Shown: positions 59,925 through 64,000 of the stretch, in pieces
How the letters are laid out: every line of letters starts with the position of its first letter
Numbering within the stretch: position 1 is the stretch's first letter
Assembly (NCBI GenBank): GCA_905214735.1
Contig: CAJMNI010000007.1
Location: forward strand, 1-64,000
Reading direction: 5' to 3'
From: an uncultured bacterium
GTDB taxonomy: Bacteria > Bacteroidota > Bacteroidia > Bacteroidales > Muribaculaceae
DNA length: 64,000 nt
Program-made: the position numbers and the translations under genes
The notes under the pieces: generated by a model
The model's input: the letters and a program-made list of their open reading frames with translations, nothing else
What the model was told of the DNA's origin: nothing
Databases searched by the model: none

Positions 59925-61661
59925 ATGAAAACTCCTGTCACCATAATCACTACCATAACGCTTGCGCTTCTGATGGCCGTCGGCTATTCCGGCGACGCCT
60001 CGGCGCGAAAGCAAGGGAGCGCTCCGACCGCTTCCGAGCAGACCTCCTCTAAGAAAGGGAAGAAAGCATCATCGAAAAGCGGCAAAAAGCAGAGTGGCAA
60101 ACAGTCGGGGAAAAAGTCCGGGAAGAAGAGCGGGCGGAAATCGGGTAAACATTCGGGAAAGAAATCATCCGGAAGCGGGCAAACGACGTCGGCCGACGTG
60201 CAGCGTCAGCAGAACGAAGTTCAGCGCGACATTCAGCGCACTGAGGCGAGCATCCGGGAGAACGACGCGGCAGTGAGCCGCAATCTCACGGCGCTCGGCA
60301 AGCTTCAGGGTGACATCGAGGTCGGGCAGAAACGTGTAAGCGAGACCAAGGCGAAGGCCGATGCCATCGGCGGCCAGATTTCGCGTCTGCAAAGCCAGAT
60401 CTCGGCGGCGGAGGCGCAGCTTGCAGGCATGAGAGCCGAATATCTGCGTGCTGTCAAGAAAATGCGGGCCACGCGGCAGGGAAGATCCGCCCTTTCGTTC
60501 ATATTCTCGTCGGGAAATTTCCGGGAGGCGATGCATAGGGTCCGTTCGCTGCGTCAGTTTGCCGCCTGGCGCGACCGCCGCAGCGAGGACATACGCGGCA
60601 AGGTCACCGACTTAAAACGCCGTCAGACGGCGCTCTCGCAGGCGCGGACCATGCAGACCAACGCACTTCGTCAGCAGGAGAAGGCGCAGAGCGATCTGCG
60701 CGCGCAATACGGGCGTCAGGATGCCCTTGTGGCCTCGCTCAAGGCCAACGGCACCGCGCTCCGTTCGCACCTCGCCTCGCGGCAGGCCGAAGCCAACCGT
60801 CTTCGCGGTCAGGTGGCCTCGCTGATCGCCTCGGAGCAGGCGGCCCGTGAACGTGCGGCCCGCGAGCAGGCAGCAAGAGAGGAAGCTGCGCGGCAACAGG
60901 CAGCCCGCGAGCAGGCCGCGAGAGAGCAAACCGCCCGCGAGCAGGCCGCAAGAGAGCAGGCCGTCCGCGAGCAGGAAAACCTTGCCATGAACGAGCAACC
61001 CGCTCCGGCCGAGACCCGGGCTTCTTCCAAAACGAAGACCAAAACGAAAGCCAAAAAGAAAACTAAAACCGAAACGACAACCGCTTCGGCTGCTGTCGGG
61101 TCGGCAGGCAACAGCTATGCCCAGGCCCGGCGTCGCAAACCGCGCAAATCGGCCCCGGCCGCCGCGTCGGCTCCAGCCAAGAGCGAGGCAGGAACGGCCA
61201 ACGCACCGACCGCCGCCACACAGCGGACCAAAGTCCCCAAAGGTGCTGAGAATTTCGAGGGAATGAAAGGAAGGCTGCCGCGTCCGGTGGCAGGCGGTTT
61301 CAAGGTTACGAGCCGTTTCGGGCGCCATGCACTTCCCGATATGCCGAATGTGGTTTACGACAATCCGGGCATCGACGCCGAGTGCGCCGTCGGTGCGGCG
61401 GCCCAGGCCGTTTATGCCGGAAAGGTCTCGGGCGTTTACGTAGTGCCCGGCTATAACACCGTTGTGATCGTGAACCACGGCAACTATTATACCGTCTACG
61501 GCAACATAGCCTCAGTCTCGGTCAAGGTCGGCGACTCCGTGAGCCAGGGGCAGAAACTCGGCGCAGTGGCCGCTGAAGAGGGGAATTCCTCGCAAGGCTC
61601 GATTCATTTCGAGGTGTGGAAAAACCGCGACAAGCAAGATCCGATGGCCTGGATAAGATAA
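59925..61661 (+). CDS. EnvC-like murein hydrolase activator (degenerate M23)
   Basis: A 578-residue exported protein. After a signal peptide comes a Lys/Ser/Gly stretch (KKSGKKSGRKSGKHSGKK), then coiled coils at about 85-300 (QRDIQRTEASIRENDAAVSRN). Next is an Ala-Arg-Glu-Gln repeat tract, a basic linker and a C-terminal LytM domain. In that domain the usual zinc His before GID is missing (DNPGIDAE), the YxH block reads VYGNI, and HLHFE is SIHFE. Two of the ligand positions are therefore lost, as in EnvC, which activates amidases instead of cutting murein itself. It closes the dut-TPR-DUF4292 operon. Confidence 0.85.
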   Translation: MKTPVTIITTITLALLMAVGYSGDASARKQGSAPTASEQTSSKKGKKASSKSGKKQSGKQSGKKSGKKSGRKSGKHSGKKSSGSGQTTSADVQRQQNEVQRDIQRTEASIRENDAAVSRNLTALGKLQGDIEVGQKRVSETKAKADAIGGQISRLQSQISAAEAQLAGMRAEYLRAVKKMRATRQGRSALSFIFSSGNFREAMHRVRSLRQFAAWRDRRSEDIRGKVTDLKRRQTALSQARTMQTNALRQQEKAQSDLRAQYGRQDALVASLKANGTALRSHLASRQAEANRLRGQVASLIASEQAARERAAREQAAREEAARQQAAREQAAREQTAREQAAREQAVREQENLAMNEQPAPAETRASSKTKTKTKAKKKTKTETTTASAAVGSAGNSYAQARRRKPRKSAPAAASAPAKSEAGTANAPTAATQRTKVPKGAENFEGMKGRLPRPVAGGFKVTSRFGRHALPDMPNVVYDNPGIDAECAVGAAAQAVYAGKVSGVYVVPGYNTVVIVNHGNYYTVYGNIASVSVKVGDSVSQGQKLGAVAAEEGNSSQGSIHFEVWKNRDKQDPMAWIR

Positions 61662-61699
61662 TCTTTATGCATTGCAACGCAAACTCTTAACCTGACAAA

Positions 61700-62656
61700 A
61701 TGCCCGATTACAGCATAGAAAGATACTCGCCCTCGTGGCAGAGGGAATGGGACGCCTTTGTGGAAGAGGCGCGCAACGCTACGTTTCTCTTCCGGCGCGG
61801 ATATATGGATTATCATTCCGACCGGTTTGCCGACTGCAGCTGGATGGCTTTCAAGGGTAACCGGCTGATGGCGCTCCTTCCGGGGAATATCGACGAAGAA
61901 GGGACGCTCCATTCGCATCAGGGGCTGACCTACGGCGGCTGGCTCCTTCCGCAGGCTCATCTCGACGGAGCGGGACTTCTGGAGATATTCGCCGGTGGGG
62001 TGGAGAAATGGCAGTCGGAGGGGATAAAAGAACTCGACTACAAGCCGTTGCCGGCAATTTATGCCACGCGCCCCTCTGACGAGGATATATACGCTCTGTT
62101 CCGTCTCGGCGCGAAACTGTCGGAATGCAACCTGAGCTCCGCCGCCGCGCTTGCGGAGGGCGTGAGATTCAACACCCTGCAGCGGCGCCATCTGGGCAAA
62201 GCCGAACGGATGAATGTGAAAATAAGGGAAGTCGAGGATGAGAAGGGGATTGCAGCCTTTATGGAGATGCTTGCCTCCTGCCTGGCCGAACGCCACGGTG
62301 TCGCGCCCGTTCATACTGCGGCGGAAATGATTCTTCTGAAAAGCAGGTTTCCGAAGCAGATCCGTTTTTTTACAGCCGGCTTAGACGGCGCGGCAGATGC
62401 CGGAGTCTGCGTCTACGACTGCGGGCACACGGCCCATGCGCAGTATATCGCCACCACACCCCGGGGACGCGAACAGAATCTCCTTGCCCCGCTCTTTTAT
62501 CGGCTCATGACAGAGACGTTTGCCGGAGCCGCCTATTTCGATTTCGGCATAAGCAACGAAGCGCACGGCCAATTTCTCAACGAGGGGCTGCTCCGCCAGA
62601 AATTCTCATACGGAGCCACAGGAGTGGTCTACATGCGCTATAGCCTGAAACTTTAG
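61700..62656 (+). CDS. FemAB/BioF2-like acyltransferase domain protein
   Basis: A 318-residue cytoplasmic protein with two GNAT-like halves in the FemAB style. The first has FLFRRGYMDYHSDRFADCSWMAFKGNRLMALLPGNI, and the second has KQIRFFTAGLDGAADAGVCVYDCGHTAHAQYIATTPRGREQNLLAPLFYRLM, ending YFDFGISNEAHGQFLNEGLLRQKFSYGA. Family members add amino acids or acyl groups to peptidoglycan or polysaccharide precursors. The substrate is unknown. TAGCCT/AGGCTA at 62641-62660 forms a small hairpin around the stop codon. Confidence 0.77.
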   Translation: MPDYSIERYSPSWQREWDAFVEEARNATFLFRRGYMDYHSDRFADCSWMAFKGNRLMALLPGNIDEEGTLHSHQGLTYGGWLLPQAHLDGAGLLEIFAGGVEKWQSEGIKELDYKPLPAIYATRPSDEDIYALFRLGAKLSECNLSSAAALAEGVRFNTLQRRHLGKAERMNVKIREVEDEKGIAAFMEMLASCLAERHGVAPVHTAAEMILLKSRFPKQIRFFTAGLDGAADAGVCVYDCGHTAHAQYIATTPRGREQNLLAPLFYRLMTETFAGAAYFDFGISNEAHGQFLNEGLLRQKFSYGATGVVYMRYSLKL

Positions 62657-62707
62657 GCTATTTCCTTCTATAATAACTTATTATCTTTTATTTCGCCGCG
62701 CGGGCCT

Positions 62708-63373
62708 TTATTTGGCCATGCGCGATATCGGGTTGCGCTTGTTGCGGTTGGCCAGCAGGATGGTGAGGTTGCGGATATAGGCCACCAATCCGAACGACTG
62801 GCCGACAATCAGCACCGGGTCGAGACGGATCACACCATAGCTGCAGATCGTGAGCGACCCGACAAGGGAGAGCACCCAGAACCCGAGCGGAAGCGTCGAC
62901 TCCCCCTTTTTCATCGAATAGAGCCACTGATAGATGAAGCGGAGGGTGAAGATCACCTGCCCCGCCGAACCGAACACGAGAAGCCACATCGGCACGTCGG
63001 CATTGCGGAAGAATTTGTCGATGAAATCGGCCGCGTTCCCGGCCACAAAAGTGATTGCCACCAAGGGGGTGGCCACGAGCAGGCCAAGGGTGAAATAGCG
63101 CCAGGGCACCCTGATCTTTCTCCACACCCCCTTCATCTTCAGGTTCCAGAGATAGATATAATATGAAATCATCTGGCCGAGCACTATGGCGAAATCGTCG
63201 CGGAGCCAGCCGTAAATGCAGAGCAGGTATGCTCCGGCGATGCTCAGGATCCAGAAGAGCGAGGGGGAGAGCACCTTGCGGGCGCGTTCCGACATGATCC
63301 ACTGCACGAGAGTTCGCGCCGCGAAGAAAATCTGAGCCAGAAATCCGATGGCAAGTATAATCCAGGCGTTCAT
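62708..63373 (-). CDS. membrane protein with two LAB_N domains
   Basis: A 221-residue inner-membrane protein made of two copies of the lipid-A-disaccharide-synthase N-terminal domain. Each copy has three helices. Unit 1 carries FFAARTLVQWIMSERARKVLSPSLFWILSIAGAYLLCIYG, and unit 2 carries IFTLRFIYQWLYSMKKGESTLPLGFWVLSLVGSLTICSYG, so FxxRxxxQW, PxxFWxLSxxG and the YG turn repeat. LAB_N proteins often accompany GT2 dolichyl-phosphate-type transferases that modify lipid carriers. Its start overlaps the stop of the upstream GT2 gene by one base (ATGA). Confidence 0.88.
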   Translation of the reverse strand: MNAWIILAIGFLAQIFFAARTLVQWIMSERARKVLSPSLFWILSIAGAYLLCIYGWLRDDFAIVLGQMISYYIYLWNLKMKGVWRKIRVPWRYFTLGLLVATPLVAITFVAGNAADFIDKFFRNADVPMWLLVFGSAGQVIFTLRFIYQWLYSMKKGESTLPLGFWVLSLVGSLTICSYGVIRLDPVLIVGQSFGLVAYIRNLTILLANRNKRNPISRMAK

Positions 63374-64000
63374 CAGATCTCGAGGTCGGTTTCAGCCACG
63401 CGATAGTTGAAATAGCGTTTCTTCATCCAGCGATAGGCGAAGCAGTCGACGAAAGGCGACACCAGACGGTTCCAGAGATGATATTTCGACACTCCGGCCA
63501 CTCGGGGGAAATGGCGCACCGGAATCTGCTTGAACGTTCCCTCCTGCAGCATTACGAGAGCCGGGAGGAAGCGGTGCATTCCGGTGAAGAAGGGGATGCG
63601 CTTGGCGTTTTCGGTGCGGATGATCTTCAGCGGGCAGCCGGTGTCTTGTGCCGTGTCGTGGGTCATCATGCGGCGGAAACCGTTGGCGATCTTCGACTGG
63701 AGTTTCTTGAATCCGGAATCCTTGCGGTTGGCCCGGATGCCCATCACCAAGGTGAAGTCGTCGGCGTAGGGGAGGAGAAGGTTGAAATCCTCGGGTGCGG
63801 TCTGGAGATCGGCGTCGATATAACCGGTGAGCGGCGATTCGGCGTAATCTATTCCGGCTTTCATGGCAGCGCTCAGGCCGCAGTTTTTCTCAAAGGAAAG
63901 ATAATAGAAATGCTCGTTGCGGGAGCAGATCTCCTTGATTCGGGCGAGGCTGGAGTCGGCCGACCCATCATTGACGAAGAGCACGCAGGCCGGACGCGCG
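63373..64000 (-). CDS. GT2-family polyprenyl-phosphate glycosyltransferase, partial
   Basis: The 5' end lies beyond the window; the frame is open to base 64000. The visible ~208 residues (RPACVLFVNDGSADSSLARI onwards) belong to the ArnC/dolichyl-phosphate-mannose-synthase type. VNDGSADSS holds the UDP/GDP-binding Asp, GYIDADLQTAPEDFNLLLPY is the DxD region typical of this group, and QDTGCPLKIIRTENAKRIPFF carries the later conserved Asp-Gly-Cys. It would charge undecaprenyl phosphate with a sugar. It is translationally coupled to the LAB_N protein, a likely partner for the lipid-linked sugar. Confidence 0.85.
   Translation of the reverse strand, partial: ARPACVLFVNDGSADSSLARIKEICSRNEHFYYLSFEKNCGLSAAMKAGIDYAESPLTGYIDADLQTAPEDFNLLLPYADDFTLVMGIRANRKDSGFKKLQSKIANGFRRMMTHDTAQDTGCPLKIIRTENAKRIPFFTGMHRFLPALVMLQEGTFKQIPVRHFPRVAGVSKYHLWNRLVSPFVDCFAYRWMKKRYFNYRVAETDLEI

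Overview
The window looks like a chromosomal segment of a gut-type Bacteroidales (Bacteroidota), probably a Muribaculaceae-like member. This rests on gene content (DUF5683, DUF5715, DUF5723, DUF4292 and DUF2723 proteins, lipoproteins with the family's usual lipoboxes, a YidC/PyrG/ThyA block, ParAB followed by MltD/LysM and NhaD) and on promoters that fit the Bacteroidetes TTTG-N19/20-TAnnTTTG pattern. Most of the window is GC-rich with long antisense shadow frames. The first ~4.4 kb are clearly AT-rich and differ in character.

Layout. 1-4430 is an AT-rich accessory patch: a small exported protein, an intact IS982-family element with 22-bp terminal repeats and an 8-bp target duplication, a TPR/membrane/AraC regulator whose promoter the IS has separated from its start codon, and a 5'-truncated transposase. 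It ends at the 3' end of a tRNA-Ser(TGA) gene. 4515-12440 (minus strand) holds thyA, a polyferredoxin, yidC, pyrG, an acyltransferase and obg. A telomere-like GGTTTAG heptamer array lies just upstream of obg. Then come a WYL regulator, a possible small RNA, rmlB, gmd, and an operon of two FKBP proline isomerases, a small lipoprotein and ksgA, then an M15-like DUF5715 lipoprotein. 19425-21140 is a HAD-phosphatase/3-dehydroquinate synthase fusion.

21392-25326 is the most unusual part. It is a compact, host-composition cassette with an acidic protein, a probable phage major capsid protein, two small unknown proteins, a holin-sized membrane protein and a T7-lysozyme-type amidase with all the key residues. 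No terminase, portal, tail or integrase gene is present. It is preceded by a cluster of CCGCGG-centred hairpins and by a structured leader.

25398-35439 (minus) is an envelope/glycan block: a DUF2723 membrane glycosyltransferase-like protein, GDP-fucose synthase, a GT4 glycosyltransferase, an alanine-dehydrogenase-like protein lacking the usual catalytic residues, shikimate kinase, a DUF2752/CD225 membrane pair and an MsbA-like ABC exporter. 35652-42385 (plus) holds yqeY, serS, a membrane-anchored pseudokinase, an acetyltransferase-like protein, the menaquinone methyltransferase, a U32 protein and a YqiA-like esterase. 42441-51871 has a C10 cysteine protease, an aminotransferase, parA-parB, DUF5683, MltD-like transglycosylase and NhaD. 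52059-55223 is a two-gene surface operon (large lipoprotein plus DUF5723 beta-barrel-type protein). The right end has a GT2 enzyme, a 55-residue ferredoxin, dut, a TPR protein, a DUF4292 lipoprotein-carrier-like protein, an EnvC-like degenerate M23 protein, a FemAB-like protein, a double LAB_N membrane protein and a GT2 gene that runs off the window.

Functional themes are cell-envelope biogenesis (YidC, ABC exporter, acyltransferase, murein enzymes), nucleotide sugars (RmlB, Gmd, Fcl) feeding glycosyltransferases, and nucleotide metabolism (ThyA, PyrG, Dut). All family calls come from reading sequence motifs, without database searches.
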